This document shows, piece after piece, positions 31,698 to 42,618 of a stretch of 64,000 nt of DNA (positions are counted from its first letter, which is position 1; each line of letters starts with the position of its first letter). The notes beneath the pieces were generated by a model. The model was given only the letters and a program-made list of their open reading frames with translations. It ran no database searches and was not told the origin of the DNA. A program made the translations under genes and the position numbers. The stretch comes from Hoplostethus atlanticus (lineage: Eukaryota > Chordata > Actinopteri > Trachichthyiformes > Trachichthyidae), in assembly GCA_034670405.1 (NCBI GenBank), contig JAXDDX010000318.1, forward strand, positions 124,001 through 188,000. The letters are read 5' to 3'.

Positions 31698-34204
31698 TGA
31701 GGAACAAAGATGCAACCAGGTTCATGCAGCCACTGAGAGGAACTCCAGCTTACTGGGAGAGAACAACAAAAGATCTGTTTGCCATGATGAGACAGCTAGG
31801 CATTCCTACCTTCTTTTGTACCTTCAGCGCTGCGGAGATGAGATGGCCAGAGGTTATTACTGTAATAAAAGCACAACAAGGGGAACAGGTGAACCCTGCA
31901 GAGATGGACTATGCCACCAAGTGTGAAATCCTGATAAGCAACCCTGTCACCACTATGCGCATGTTTGAGAAACGAGTGGATGCTTTATTTAGAGATTTGA
32001 TTCTGTCAGATGCTCAGCCCGTCGGTAAGGTCATTGATTACCTTTATCGTGTTGAATTCCAAGCCAGAGGAAGCCCTCACATTCATTGCTTGATTTGGGT
32101 TGAGAATGCACCTGAGTTTGAAGAAGACAGCGACCAGACCGTTTGTGACTTTGTTGACCGCTATATATCAGGCCAGCTTCCAGACCCCGATGCAGACCCA
32201 GAACTTAATGATCCCACAGCTTCATGTTACACCACATCACAGATACTGGAAAAGTGCAATTTGAGCCTTGAAGAGTATAAACAATATCAACAAACACTGA
32301 ACAGCTCAACCGCGATTATTCTTAAGCGTGAGCCAAAGGACTGCTGGGTCAATGGATACAATCCCCATCTCCTCAAAGCCTGGGATGCCAACATGGATAT
32401 CCAATTCATACTTAATGCGTACTCTTGCATCATGTACATTACATCCTATGTGACTAAGGGTGAGCACGAGATGAGTGAAATGCTGAAATCTGTCATCAAA
32501 AACATGGCTCAAACTGAGGTAAGTGAACGAGAGGAGATGCAGCAAATCATGCAGATTTACTCTAAAAAAAGAGAGGTCAGTGCACAAGAATCTGTCGCTC
32601 GCACAACTAGTCTGAAACTAAAAATGTGCTCACGCAGTGTTATCTTCATTCAGACACAAGACAACGGCCTGAGAATGAGCCTTCCTCTCGGATGTCTTGA
32701 GAACAGAACCCCCGATTCAGAGAACGTGTGGATGACCGGTTTACCTGAGAAATACAAGTTTAGGCCCGACTCAAAGGAATTTGAGAGCATGTGCTTGGCT
32801 GACTTTGCTTCCACCTGTAGGATTGTCTATGGCAAGCAGAGTAAAGATGCATACCCCCTACTTAATGATATGGGATTTGTAAAAATGAGAAAAGGAAGGC
32901 CTGCTGTCATCAGATATTATTGCCCCTCTCAGGTAAAGGATACAGATAATTACTGTGGCACACTCCTTAAACTCTACCTCCCTTACCGCTCAGACAACCA
33001 ACTGAAACCCGAAAGGTTCCCAACGTACCAATCGTTCTACCGTGAGGCTTGTGTGCAACTACCAGGGACCAACTGTGTTGAGTCTGTGTATAGTATTGTC
33101 AAGAGAAACAAAGACAAGTATGAGGAACACAGTAAGGAGATAGATAAAGCCGTTAAACAGTTGGAACAAATGGGACCACCTGAGGATGCATGGAGCTCAC
33201 TTGCACCTGGTTCAGAGTTGATTCGCTTGGAATATCTTGCAGAACGTGAAGAGATAGATCCCGAGGAAGAAAATGAGCAAGATGATGTTCCTGATTACAA
33301 CACTCGTTCTGTCCCGAGAGTGCCGGTAATTGAGCCTCCCCAAATCAGTCCTGAAGTCGTGCGCAGAATGTATCAAAGTCTAAACCGGACCCAAGCTTCC
33401 ATATTCTACACTGTCCGAGACTGGTGTATAAAGCGTGTGTGGGGACAAAATCCTGAGCAGTTCTTCTATTTTGTCACTGGCGGTGCCGGTACTGGCAAAT
33501 CACATCTGATTAAGTGCATCTACACAGAGGCGACTAAGATATTGCTCAAACAGCCCAGACTACATGAGGAGACAGACATATCAATGCCCATAGTACTGTT
33601 GTCTGCATTCACTGGTATTGCAGCTTTTAACATCGCTGGCAAAACTCTGCACTCCATACTCAAACTGCCTAGAAACCTACGTGGTCATTATCAAGGTCTT
33701 GGAAACAAACTGGATGAAGTGAGAGCCGACCTGCGCAATGCTGAGATTATCATCATTGATGAAGTGTCAATGGTCTCTAAAAGTCTGTTTTCCTATGTTA
33801 ACTGGAGACTGCAACAAATCAAAGGAAACGAAAAACCCTTTGGAGGAATGTCGGTTCTTGCTGTTGGTGACTTCTATCAGCTCCCACCTCTTGGAAAAGC
33901 CAGACCTCTCTGTGTGTATAAGGAAGATGTGGTTGATTTCTGGCATAATCGTTTTCAGATGATCACTCTGACAGAGATCATGAGACAGAAAGACGACCTT
34001 GCTTTTGCTGAGATGTTGAACAGGATTCGCGTGAAACAAAAGCAGGAGAGCTTATCGGATGGAGACAAAGCTTTGCTTTCACAACGTGTGACTGCTCCAG
34101 CAGATTGCCCAAATGACGTGCTGCACGTCTTTGCAACCAATAAACAGGTGGACGAACACAACAAGGCCACAATAACTGCTTCACACAGGTATCATCAACA
34201 TTGA
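31697..34204 (+). CDS. Helentron Rep and helicase, 835-codon frame
   Basis: The longest frame. Rep part: [51 protein letters not shown] (HUH motif, His-x-His, around 32069-32100) and [13 protein letters not shown] (two catalytic tyrosines four residues apart, around 32435-32449). Helicase part: [15 protein letters not shown] (Walker A, about 33478-33515), [35 protein letters not shown] (Walker B), [15 protein letters not shown] and [10 protein letters not shown]. Nicking by Rep and unwinding by a Pif1-type helicase are the known roles. The initiator shown is GTG inside the reading; the true protein starts far upstream. It ends at a frameshift at about 34195, after [11 protein letters not shown]. 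Confidence 0.88.
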   Translation: MRNKDATRFMQPLRGTPAYWERTTKDLFAMMRQLGIPTFFCTFSAAEMRWPEVITVIKAQQGEQVNPAEMDYATKCEILISNPVTTMRMFEKRVDALFRDLILSDAQPVGKVIDYLYRVEFQARGSPHIHCLIWVENAPEFEEDSDQTVCDFVDRYISGQLPDPDADPELNDPTASCYTTSQILEKCNLSLEEYKQYQQTLNSSTAIILKREPKDCWVNGYNPHLLKAWDANMDIQFILNAYSCIMYITSYVTKGEHEMSEMLKSVIKNMAQTEVSEREEMQQIMQIYSKKREVSAQESVARTTSLKLKMCSRSVIFIQTQDNGLRMSLPLGCLENRTPDSENVWMTGLPEKYKFRPDSKEFESMCLADFASTCRIVYGKQSKDAYPLLNDMGFVKMRKGRPAVIRYYCPSQVKDTDNYCGTLLKLYLPYRSDNQLKPERFPTYQSFYREACVQLPGTNCVESVYSIVKRNKDKYEEHSKEIDKAVKQLEQMGPPEDAWSSLAPGSELIRLEYLAEREEIDPEEENEQDDVPDYNTRSVPRVPVIEPPQISPEVVRRMYQSLNRTQASIFYTVRDWCIKRVWGQNPEQFFYFVTGGAGTGKSHLIKCIYTEATKILLKQPRLHEETDISMPIVLLSAFTGIAAFNIAGKTLHSILKLPRNLRGHYQGLGNKLDEVRADLRNAEIIIIDEVSMVSKSLFSYVNWRLQQIKGNEKPFGGMSVLAVGDFYQLPPLGKARPLCVYKEDVVDFWHNRFQMITLTEIMRQKDDLAFAEMLNRIRVKQKQESLSDGDKALLSQRVTAPADCPNDVLHVFATNKQVDEHNKATITASHRYHQH

Positions 34205-34241
34205 TGCACATGACTACAGGAAAGATCCCAGAACAGGCAGA

Positions 34242-34628
34242 ATGGCGAGACAAACTATACCACTTCCAGGTCAAAAAAGAGATCTGCAGGACACACTGAT
34301 AGTTGCTGAAGGTGCCCGTGTGATGCTAACCAGAAATATAGATGTTGAAGATGGACTTGTGAATGGCTCGTTTGGCAAAATTGCTAAAATAGTGACCCAA
34401 GTGGAGGATGATAGAACTGTTGTGAAAATGTTGGGGTTACAACTGGATAACGAACATGCAGGACAGAGACATCGTGGCAAGGTACCTGGAGAACCTGATA
34501 ATTTGGTCTACATCGACAGAGTAGAGGAAAATATGACAAAAAAAGGCACAGTTCGAAGACAGTTTTCCATGAAGTTGGCTTTTGCGTGTACGACTCACAA
34601 GGTTCAAGGCATGACACAACTGCCTTAG
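34242..34628 (+). pseudogene. Helentron helicase C-terminal segment
   Basis: VAEGARVMLTRNIDVEDGLV and NGSFGKIAKIV, followed by FACTTHKVQGMT (helicase motif V-like). The expected final helicase motif (YVALSRxxxxxGL) is absent: sequence passes from the THKVQG block into ALENMPRA, the start of the endonuclease linker, so about 40 or more codons are deleted. Confidence 0.78.
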
Positions 34629-35373
34629 AAAACATGCCAAGAGCCACAGGCAACAGTGTAATGCCACTTCTGAAGAGATCACTGACAACCAACCAGGCCA
34701 ACACTCTGACAGTGATTCACCATAATACAGAGGGGTTGCTACATCACATCGACGATATCAAGAGTCACCATGAGCTGAGACTTGCTGACATTTTGTGTTT
34801 AACTGAAACCCATCTAACTGGCACCATTGTTCCTGACAGTCTCCATTTACAAGACTACAACATGTTTAAACGCAACAGAGAGAACTCTTATAACAACAGT
34901 ACTCAAAGAGCAAAAGAAAAGGGTGGTGGAGTTGCCATTTATCTAAAAGCCACTTGCAAGGACATCAAAAACAGTACATACACAATGTGACCGATTTGGA
35001 GTTTGTTGTCGTCCAAGTTGAGGCCCCAGTGAATGTGTTGATTGCTGCTGTCTACAGACCTCCAGATTACAATCTCAAAGACTTTTTACCAAATTTACGG
35101 AGTCTTCTGGATGCAATTGAAATCATGGATCACCATCCAATAATTGTATGTGGAGATTTCAATCAAGACCTCATGTCAAGCGCAAGCAAGTCCATCGCTG
35201 AAATGTTTCAAGCACAAGGATTCACACAGTTGATTGAAGATGCCACAACTGAAGGAAGAACCTTGCTGGATCGCATTTACATCTCCAGACCACAACACTG
35301 CATTGAATCAGGGATACTGCAGACGTATTACAGCTATCACAATCCTGTGTACTGTGTTTTAAACTGGAATTAA
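34586..35373 (+). pseudogene. Helentron C-terminal APE-type endonuclease
   Basis: Frames 34586-34990 and 34954-35373 together give LTVIHHNTEGLLHHIDDI, ADILCLTETHLTG (catalytic Glu), GGGVAIYLKA, LIAAVYRPPDYNL, IIVCGDFNQDLM (catalytic Asp/Asn) and DRIYIS near the end. The last motif reads SYHNPVYCVL, where functional enzymes have SDHDPV: the Asp before the His is replaced by Tyr. A one-base frameshift lies at about 34980. Nuclease activity is probably lost. Confidence 0.8.
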
Positions 35374-35513
35374 TCATATGTGAAAGTCAATAAAGATGCT
35401 CTACACCACAACACTTCTTTGAATCAGGCACACTGCAAATGTATTTCATGTATCACAATCCTGTGTTAGAAACTGGAAACAATATCATGTATGAAAGTCA
35501 ATAAAGATGCTGA
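35337..35513 (+). repeat. Duplicated Helentron 3' end
   Basis: The block TATCACAATCCTGTGT...AAACTGGAA..AATATG-like...GAAAGTCAATAAAGATGCT occurs at 35337-35402 and again at 35450-35513. Each copy carries an AATAAA. The second copy is slightly diverged. Confidence 0.75.
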
Positions 35514-35545
35514 CCACTGACCACACATAACAAATGTATTGTAAC

Positions 35546-36115
35546 TGTTACGATATCACAGGTGGGACCCAAAAGCAGAACCGAACTCAGAGGTAGGATG
35601 AACAAAGGTTTATTGTGAAGAGGAAACCGGGGGGGTAGTCAGGAGCGGAGGTAGTGGACAGGGCTGGAGGCGGAAGCAGGGGGAGCCGGAGAGACTGGTG
35701 GCGAACGTGGCAGGCAGAGGAAGAGCAGGTAGACAGGCAGGGAGGAATGCGGTATGGCTGGGTACGGGTGGAGATCCTGGGATGAGAAGAGACACAGTTA
35801 GTGGAGACAGAATACACAAGGCTGGGAAAATACTTCGCTAGTAGTTGCTGAAGTAGGCCGGGACCGTGAGCTGACCACACTGGCTGAATCAACGATCTGG
35901 CGATGAGTGGATGGAAAGCCGGGGTTTTTATACTGGTGGTGATGACTTGACGGATAGCAGGTGTGCGGGGTAGAGCAGGTGATCGGGATGAGGTGATGAT
36001 GCAGGGAGGAGCCGGAGACTGGAGCCACGCCCGCCGACACATACACACACACAGACAGGGACAGACAGGTAGAGACACATGGGGAAACACAGGGGGCACG
36101 GCGGAGACCGTGACA
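35546..36115 (-). mobile_element. Solo LTR, 570 bp, minus orientation, 5-bp TSD
   Basis: Flanked by GTAAC on both sides (35541-35545, 36116-36120). On the minus strand it starts TGTCACGGTCTCCGCC and ends GATATCGTAACA, with a TATA-like CAGTATAAAAACC (about 35922-35938) and an AATAAACCTTTG polyadenylation signal near the 3' end. No pol or gag sequence adjoins it. Gypsy-type by TSD and layout (inference). It landed just past the Helentron 3' end. Confidence 0.9.
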
Positions 36116-36409
36116 GTAACTGGGTGAAATCGAGTCTTCTCTCCCAAGAGTCTTGATTGACAGTAATGTTTTGAGCTATTATAACTATTTTTCCTCACCC
36201 TGTTGCTGTGACCTTGCCGTGGTGGAGAGGCTTGAGTGCCCTAAGGACCCTGAGAGCAACGCTAGCGGGAGCGGACGGTCCTGGCAGGTGTAACCATGCT
36301 GGACTGGTTTCTGGTGAGGGGCCTGACGAACAACAGCAAACTAACAGCACTTTGTTGGGAAGTATAAGGTGAGGTGTCATATATACTTAACTTTTTCTTG
36401 TTATTTACC

Positions 36410-36411
<2 letters not shown>

Positions 36412-36444
<33 letters not shown>
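36412..36444 (+). repeat. (ATT)n microsatellite
   Basis: About 11 perfect ATT units. Confidence 0.95.
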
Positions 36445-36445
<1 letters not shown>

Positions 36446-37219
36446 TGTCTATTTGGTCAATTTGACACTTGTAGTTAATATAACATTGAAATCTTCATAC
36501 TTGTTTTGACTGAGGTTTTTTTTACATGTTGTGCCTGTCTATCTGCTCCTCTCCACTGACGCAGGTAATGTCTGTCTGTGTGAGTGTACGTGGATGAGTC
36601 TGTGTGTGTATGGGTGTGTCTCCTATCTGTTTGCAGGTGTAACCATGCTGGACTGGTCTCTGGTGAGGGGCCTGACGTACGACAACAAACTTCCTTGGGA
36701 AGTATCAGGTGAGGTGCCATATATACTTTATATATATATATATACACTTAACTTTGTCTTGTTATTGCCCTATGATTGTTTTTTCTCCATGCAAAGTATT
36801 GATGGAAGGAATTTGTCTCATTTATGTCCCTAGGGTGTCTCTACCATCTCCAAAGACATCTCCTGATTCATCTGTGCTGCAGAAACTCAACAAATAAACA
36901 GGTGAGTTATGAAATAATCTGATAATATTACACAATGTTTCTCAAATGTACATACTTACACATCATACTATAGAATGTATACTGCTTTGGCAGCATCATA
37001 TTTTGACATGCCAATGAAGCACATTTTGAATTGAATTTGAATCCATTGACAACATGCATGGTCTCATATACAGCACTTAAATTAACTTAAGTTGTTTTTC
37101 AGTATAAAGCAACATGTATTTTCTCATGCTTTCTGAGAATAGACATTCTAATATTGTATAAAGAACTGGTTGCAAACATTAGTTAAGTTATTAAGTTATT
37201 TGATCAGTCAGTTTGACAC

Positions 37220-37221
<2 letters not shown>

Positions 37222-37267
<46 letters not shown>
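37222..37267 (+). repeat. (TG)n microsatellite
   Basis: About 23 TG units inside the L2-family fragment. Confidence 0.95.
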
Positions 37268-37269
<2 letters not shown>

Positions 37270-37699
37270 ATCTGTTTGCAGGTTGTAGCTGGACAGTGTT
37301 GGCATCTGCATGGTCCCCCACTCCTAGGATGACGCTGACTGAGCTGCTGTTTTTAACTATTATGTGTATTTTGTATACTCTGTGTTTGCCCAAACTCAAC
37401 ATCTATTGCACGCCTGGCCGTCCTGGTAGGGGGATCCCTCACTGAGTAGCCCCTCCTGAGGTTTCTTCCAGTTTTTTCCTAAAGGGTTTTGTGGGAGTTT
37501 TTCCTTGTCCTCTTTGAGGGTCAAAGGTCAGGGGGTGTTGTGTACTCATCATTTATTGTTTTCATAATATGGGCATTGTGATATTGTAACCTGTATTGTG
37601 TCCTATACAAAATAAATGTGATTTGATTTGATCTGATTTGTGTCTTGTGCTCCATTTATATCCCTTAAGCTTAGCACATGTACTTACTATATTTTGTAC

Positions 37700-37920
37700 G
37701 CCATAGACTTCAGTGCATTTTGGACCCTCCATAGACTTCAATGTATTTTGGACCCTCCACAGACTTCAATACATTTTGTACTCTCATAGACATCAATGCA
37801 TTTGTCCCCTCCATAGACTTCAATGTATTTTGTACTCTCATAGACTTCAATGTATTTTGGACCCTCCATAGACTTCAATGCATTTTGGACCCTCCATAGA
37901 CTACAATGTATTTGGTAGGC
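37700..37920 (+). repeat. Minisatellite, about 28-bp unit
   Basis: Repeated CCTCCATAGACTTCAATG plus TATTTTGGAC, roughly seven imperfect units, alternating GGACCCTCC and GTACTCTC variants. Shorter runs recur at 38404-38480 and 38596-38625. Confidence 0.85.
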
Positions 37921-38018
37921 CTTAGCGACCACCCGGTACAGCCCGCATGTACATACTTCGCGGTTTGCCCGTACAGCAATCCCACCCATTTTCCGCGGGA
38001 AATGCATTTCTAGTTATT

Positions 38019-38992
38019 AGTGGGATTGCTGTGTAACAGCAAACCCACTATTGTTATCTTGCAGGCTTATTATTCTTCCGTGCGCTATTGCATTGATCCC
38101 TATGGGTTTTTTTTGCTCACCTGTAGCGCGAAATCCGCTTGTGCCACATATGTGGTTCAGGTATCGAAATGTGCCGAATTATGCGACGGGGTGTGGAAAT
38201 TAGTAACGGTGGCAGAAATTTGCACGATTCACAAGTTATCGCAGATAAACACAAGTTTTAAAAACGCGGTTGTATCTCCCGCAATTTTCGAGCTACATGC
38301 ACGTGTCATATGTCAAACTGTCCGGAATTATTGGGGGAGGTGTGCTATGTCTTTTATAAGAGATACTAGTAGTACTTTAGGAATTATGAAGTACTTTGTG
38401 CTCCCCATTGACTTCCATGTATTTTGAACTCTCCATAGACTTCAATGTATTTTGTACTCTCATAGACTTCAATGTATTTGTAATGCAACTGCATTCAACT
38501 TCATACAACTTTCAAGTACTACTACTAGTACTACTACAAATGCCGCCATTTTGGATCAAGGTGGCCATTTTGGATCCAGAGAGTATGCCTTAGCAATCAC
38601 ATAGACCTCAATGTATTTGTAATGCAACTGCATTCAACTTCATACAACTCTGAAGCACTATGACTAGTACTACTACAAATGCTGCCATTTTGGATCCAGG
38701 CGGCCATTTTGGATCCAGCCACTAAACGTTAGCAATGACATATTAGACCTATAAACAACGTAGGAACCAACTATGACACCTTAGCAACCAACTAGGACAC
38801 CCTAGCAACCGCCTAGGACACCCTAGCAACACCCTAGCAACGGCCCAGGACACCCTAGCAACAGCCTAGGACACCCTCGCAATGGCCCAGGACACCTTAG
38901 TGACCACCCAGTACAACAGAGTAATATATATTTTGCGGTTTGCCATACAGCAATCCCACGCATTTTCCGCGGGAAATGCATTTCTAGTTATT
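38019..38992 (+). repeat. 974-bp repeat with GTGGGATTGCTGT inverted ends, directly abutting a second copy
   Basis: Left end AGTGGGATTGCTGTGTAAC folds back on CAGCAAACCCACT; right end has ACAGCAATCCCACGCATTTT then CCGCGGGAAATGCATTTC and TAGTTATT. The same right end occurs at 37970-38018 immediately before the left end, so a truncated copy (about 37660-38018) and a full one lie head to tail. Interior has tandem CCATAGACTTCAATG, CCATTTTGGATCCA and CCTAGCAACC repeats, no coding sequence. Class unknown. Confidence 0.6.
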
Positions 38993-39965
38993 CTTTGTAG
39001 TCTTATGCCGCGTCGCAAATTCCCGTGAGCTGGAATGAGCTAAAACCATGAAACTTGGTCCAATAACTGGAAATGATGTGCAAATGCTTCCCAAGAAACA
39101 TGAGCCCAATCGGCCAGATGGTGGCACTGTAATTAAGGCCCAAAAGCGAAATTTTGGAAAGGCCACGCCCCTCACACAGTGACTCCGATTGACTTGAAAT
39201 TTGACACACAAGTCCAGCTCAATGTGCTCTACAAAAAAGCCTCAAGAACCACCAAGTCCGCCTGACTAGATTTTCCGCCATTTTGAATTTTTTGAAAAAC
39301 ACATTTTCACACATCTCACATTTCACACATCTCCTCCTAGATCGTAGGTCCGATTGCTACCAAATTTTCTGTGGATCATTATTGGACCAAGCAGAATTTG
39401 CTTGGTCCAATAATGCTTATCAAAAGTTGCATAAAGGTTGTTGATACCTTATTTAGTTTTCAAGATATTGACCAATGAACTTCAAAAGGGCGTGGCTCAG
39501 CACATAATTAGACCAAAGTCAACAACCGTTGCTCCAATCATCACAGAACTTGCAGGATATGTCCACATAAGTACCTGAAACATACCTTGAAAGTTTCATT
39601 CAAATCGACCACAAGAGGGAGCTACAAATGCAAAACATGGGCGTGGCCCATAACACAAATCAGACTATAAATTAGAAATTGTTTGTCCAATCATTACAGA
39701 ACTCGCAGGATATGTTTCATAACAATGTTGAACCATGTGTGTAAAATTATTTTGAAATCGCTCAATAGGGGGCGCCACCAGTTCCAAACGTGCATGGGCC
39801 TGGTGCAAATTTGGCCTTAAATCAATGAGTTTGTTCAGAAATCACCAAACTTGGTGGACATTTTTAATTAAGCTATTGAAACATGTCCCCAAAATGTTTT
39901 CAAAATTGATCAATAGGGGGTGGCATTGTCGATCAAGGGCGTGGGCCTGGCGCAAATTTTTATAA
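38993..39965 (+). repeat. Degenerate tandem repeat, about 130-160-bp unit
   Basis: Three or more diverged units follow the pattern AATCAT.ACAGAACT.GCAGGATATGT...GAAA..TTCAAAATCG..CAATAGGGGGCG.CA..GGGCGTGG.C, at about 39530, 39690 and 39835. Non-coding. Similar sequences are widespread in teleost genomes (recollection, not checked). Confidence 0.5.
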
Positions 39966-41219
39966 ATTAAGTTACAAATAAATTAGGCTACAATTAAAAA
40001 TGTTGACACTAAATCATTTGTAAGAAGAAACAATTAAAACGTATGTCTCTACAAATTCATAGTGAAACATTCCCCTTTAATTAGTGAATATCCCTTTTAA
40101 GAAAGACGTTGGTTTTTTTCCTCTCTCGGAAAAAAAGTTACACCACAGGTGCAGAGTTAGAACCGTGCACTCCAGAGAGAGAATCGTAGAGAAAGAGATT
40201 TACAGTTAACTGCATATATTTTTTTGTTGAATTTATCTTCACTCTGCATGCAGTTTGCAGTAACAAAATGGTTTGAACCTGCGAATCGCCGCTTGTGGCT
40301 ATATTATATATGTAAACATGCCATCCATCTGCTGTACAACTAATCTATCTATCTATAATGAACACAGCCATCTATATACAGTATGTTTGCTTGTAGTAGC
40401 GGTTGTAGTTTTTATTTTAGAGTCTATCAAGTCACTATGGCACCCTGCTGCCATGCCTATTATTATAAGTATTATTATAACATGCATATAACATGCACTG
40501 ATGCATTGCATCAGTTAATTTATTACAATACAATGTCACAAACAATTTAATAAATTTATCAAAAGGATTTAGGTTTTGGTGCTTGTGAATTCAACTGTTA
40601 CAGAAAACTGCCCCTTCTGGATGACTTCAGACATTCACAGTGTTCTGCCACATTTAATAGATGTTTAAAAGGACTACAGTTGATCAACCAGTGGAACAAT
40701 ATCAGGAAAAAGTATCACAATAGAAATTTGGTTATTTGGATGTTTATTGACAAGTAAAGAAATAAACAATATAAATACAGAAATGAACAATATAAATACA
40801 GAAATAAAAACATACAATCAGAGAAAGTTTCAGGATGTACGGTATGTTGGAATTTGAATGTAAATGTTTTCAATTCATCAAATGTTTTTTGATGTTGTAT
40901 TGTGAGTTGTCCATTCGACATCATACAAAAAAATCATAGCAAAAGCAGAATCATACAGTAAAATCATCATAAGGTACATGTATTGCAGGAGAGGTAGTGT
41001 TAAATGTAGAGGTGATAGGCTCCAGTCGTCAACGTCCTGCTTAGAGATGCAGCAGCAGAATCTAAAGACTTTGTGGAAGAAGCGAGCAATCCCAATTTTC
41101 TTGGGCTTGACTGCCTTGTCTGTCTGGGCTGGAAACCAAACAGAGGATCTCTTGGGAATCCAGGTGCCAGTTGACCTTCTCCACCCTCTTGGACACCTTT
41201 ATACTATATTGAGCAAGCA
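39966..41219. other. No gene recognised
   Basis: AT-rich. A small tandem repeat of AACAATATAAATACAGAAAT lies near 40762-40806. Confidence 0.35.
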
Positions 41220-42618
41220 TGTTCTCCACCTCAGCAATGAGGGGCTAGTTGTGTAGCTCAATAGCAGACTCATTGTTCCCAGCATGTATCTGGATAACTG
41301 TCAGACCAATTATCTTCCTGAAGATGTGTCGGCATCGATTAATTGTCTCTGGCCCCCTACCTCTCACGAGGGGTAATGATGAGAACTACAGCAGGTTAGT
41401 CTCCCTCAACCTCTGGCTGGCTAAGTTTTGTGAAGAAAAGGGATTAGTTTTTTTAGATAACTGGCCCTCCTTCTGGGGCAAACCCGGCTTGCTGAAAGCT
41501 GACAGCCTCCACCCTAATGGGTTAGGTGCTGCTTTATTATCTAGAAACATAGAGAGATGTCTAAGAGAGATGTGACACATGTCCCTAGAGCTCGCCGGGT
41601 TGCAGGCAATTAGAGAACCTGCCAGGCATATAGGTACAAGGGGTGCAGAGTCTGCCAGGTTAGAGTTTACAGTAGCTCAGTCTGAGACTGTGCCCCCCTC
41701 GCCATTTTTCCCCCATATCTACTGTCGAGTTATACCAGTCTGCATTTATTTCTTCCTCTGGCAGCGGCATCTCTCGATCTGAAAATTACAGTACAGTCCT
41801 TCCAATTAAGACTATCTTTCTCCCGCCGCGCCCCCTGTCAAATTTCCTGCTGACCCACAATAAATTACAGCAACTTACTTGCTGAAAAAAGTTAGACCCA
41901 CGCATACTGCCATAAACATTGACAAAAATGTATTCTCTATCATTTGACCAGCCTTGAGGGAGTGGCTCAGTCTCTTCTCAGAGTAAGGCTAGACCAGTTA
42001 GCTCATCCTAGCTCCGGTTCCTGCCGATGGATACTAGCATCCTGCCTACATGTCCTATTCTCCTGGTCTAGCTGTTCCTGTCCACTGACGCAGGTCATGT
42101 TTGTCTGTATGAGTGAGAGTGTGTGTATGGGTGTGTCTCCTATCTGTACCAGGCTGCAGCTCGGCAGAGTTGGCGTCCCCCCCCTCCTAGGACAATGCTG
42201 ACTGAGCGGGCGTTTGTGTTCTCCTACCTGGGCAGTGTTGGCACCTGCGTGGTCCCCTAGTCCTACGATGACACTGACTGAGCTGCCGTTTGCTGTGATG
42301 CCGCCCCATCAGATCTGGATGTCCCACCATAATAAACTTTTATGCATTGTGTATAAGCTGCTTGCCAAAACTCGGCATCTATTGCACACCCAACCATCCT
42401 GGTAGGGGGATCCCTCTCCGAGTAGCCCCTCCCGAGGTTTCTTCCAATTTTTCCCTAAAAGGTTTTTTTTGGGAGTTTTTCCTTGTCCTCTGTTGAGGGT
42501 CTAAGGCTGGGAGATGTTGTGTACTAACCATTTACTGTTTCACATGTTGGGCACTGTGAAGCCCTTTGAGACTGTAACGGTGATTAAGGGCTATACAAAT
42601 AAATGTGATTTGATTTGA
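41220..42618 (+). mobile_element. L2-family LINE: ORF1 esterase fragment joined to 3' UTR
   Basis: 41340-41580 encodes a SGNH-esterase-like ORF1 end, and 41940-42618 is the 3' UTR, nearly the same as the minus-strand copy at 62270-61856 (GACCAGCCTTGA.GGAGTGG, CAGTCTCTTCTCAGAGTAAG), ending AAATAAATGTGATTTGATTTG. All of ORF2 (endonuclease, RT) is missing between. Extra sequence at 42075-42290 repeats the unit also present near 36.6 and 37.3 kb. Confidence 0.75.
41249..41575 (+). pseudogene. L2 ORF1 SGNH-esterase-like fragment
   Basis: Reads RLIVSGPLPLTRGNDENYSR, LVSLNLWLAKFCEEKGLVFL, DNWPSFWGKPGLLKADSLHP and NGLGAALLSRNIE. The DSLHPNxxG motif carries the catalytic Asp and His of SGNH hydrolases, as in ORF1 of CR1/L2 LINEs. 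The N-terminal GDS serine block is not recognisable upstream. It is a LINE domain, not a host esterase. Confidence 0.72.

Larger units (their letters stand above)
27814..35520 (+). mobile_element. Helentron (Helitron2-type rolling-circle transposon), near full length, inactivated by frameshifts
   Basis: One coding series on the + strand: start ATG at 27814 (MPKKGKRSAAQKVRW), cysteine-peptidase-like region (partly duplicated), Lys-rich region, Cys/His cluster with DUF6570-like block, Helitron-like N domain, HUH Rep with two tyrosines, Pif1-type helicase and an APE-type endonuclease. The endonuclease at the C-terminus distinguishes Helentrons from canonical Helitrons. Frame changes occur near 27950, 30665, 31130, 31690, 34195, 34620 and 34980. 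Exact termini are not visible; boundaries are start codon and the second AATAAA repeat at the 3' side. Confidence 0.88.
36200..37640 (+). mobile_element. L2-family LINE 3' region, rearranged
   Basis: The right part (37280-37640) matches the L2 3' UTR seen at 42.2-42.6 kb and 62.3-61.9 kb: GCATCTATTGCACGCC, GGTAGGGGGATCCCTC, GGAGTTTTTCCTTGTCCTC and the tail AAATAAATGTGATTTGATTTG. A unit with CAGGTGTAACCATGCTGGAC and GGTGAGGGGCCTGACG occurs twice (36275-36370, 36640-36720). The left edge CTTGCCGTGGTGGAGAGGCT resembles a LINE leader. No RT remains. Confidence 0.6.

Noticed and set aside
35587-36198. 203-codon Pro/Ser-rich minus-strand frame
   Set aside because: It lies inside the solo LTR and has no gag or pol motif; low-complexity LTR sequence happens to be open.
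36200-36380. Possible 5' leader of a separate LINE family
   Set aside because: The CTTGCCGTGGTGGAGAGG motif looks familiar, but no coding sequence follows and part of the block is repeated inside L2 3' UTR material; kept within the L2-family entry.
37700-38990. CRISPR-like array of short repeats
   Set aside because: Units are adjacent and imperfect with no unique spacers, in a vertebrate genome; this is a minisatellite.
41249-41575. Host SGNH esterase gene
   Set aside because: The sequence matches the ORF1 esterase of L2-type LINEs and is linked to an L2 3' UTR.
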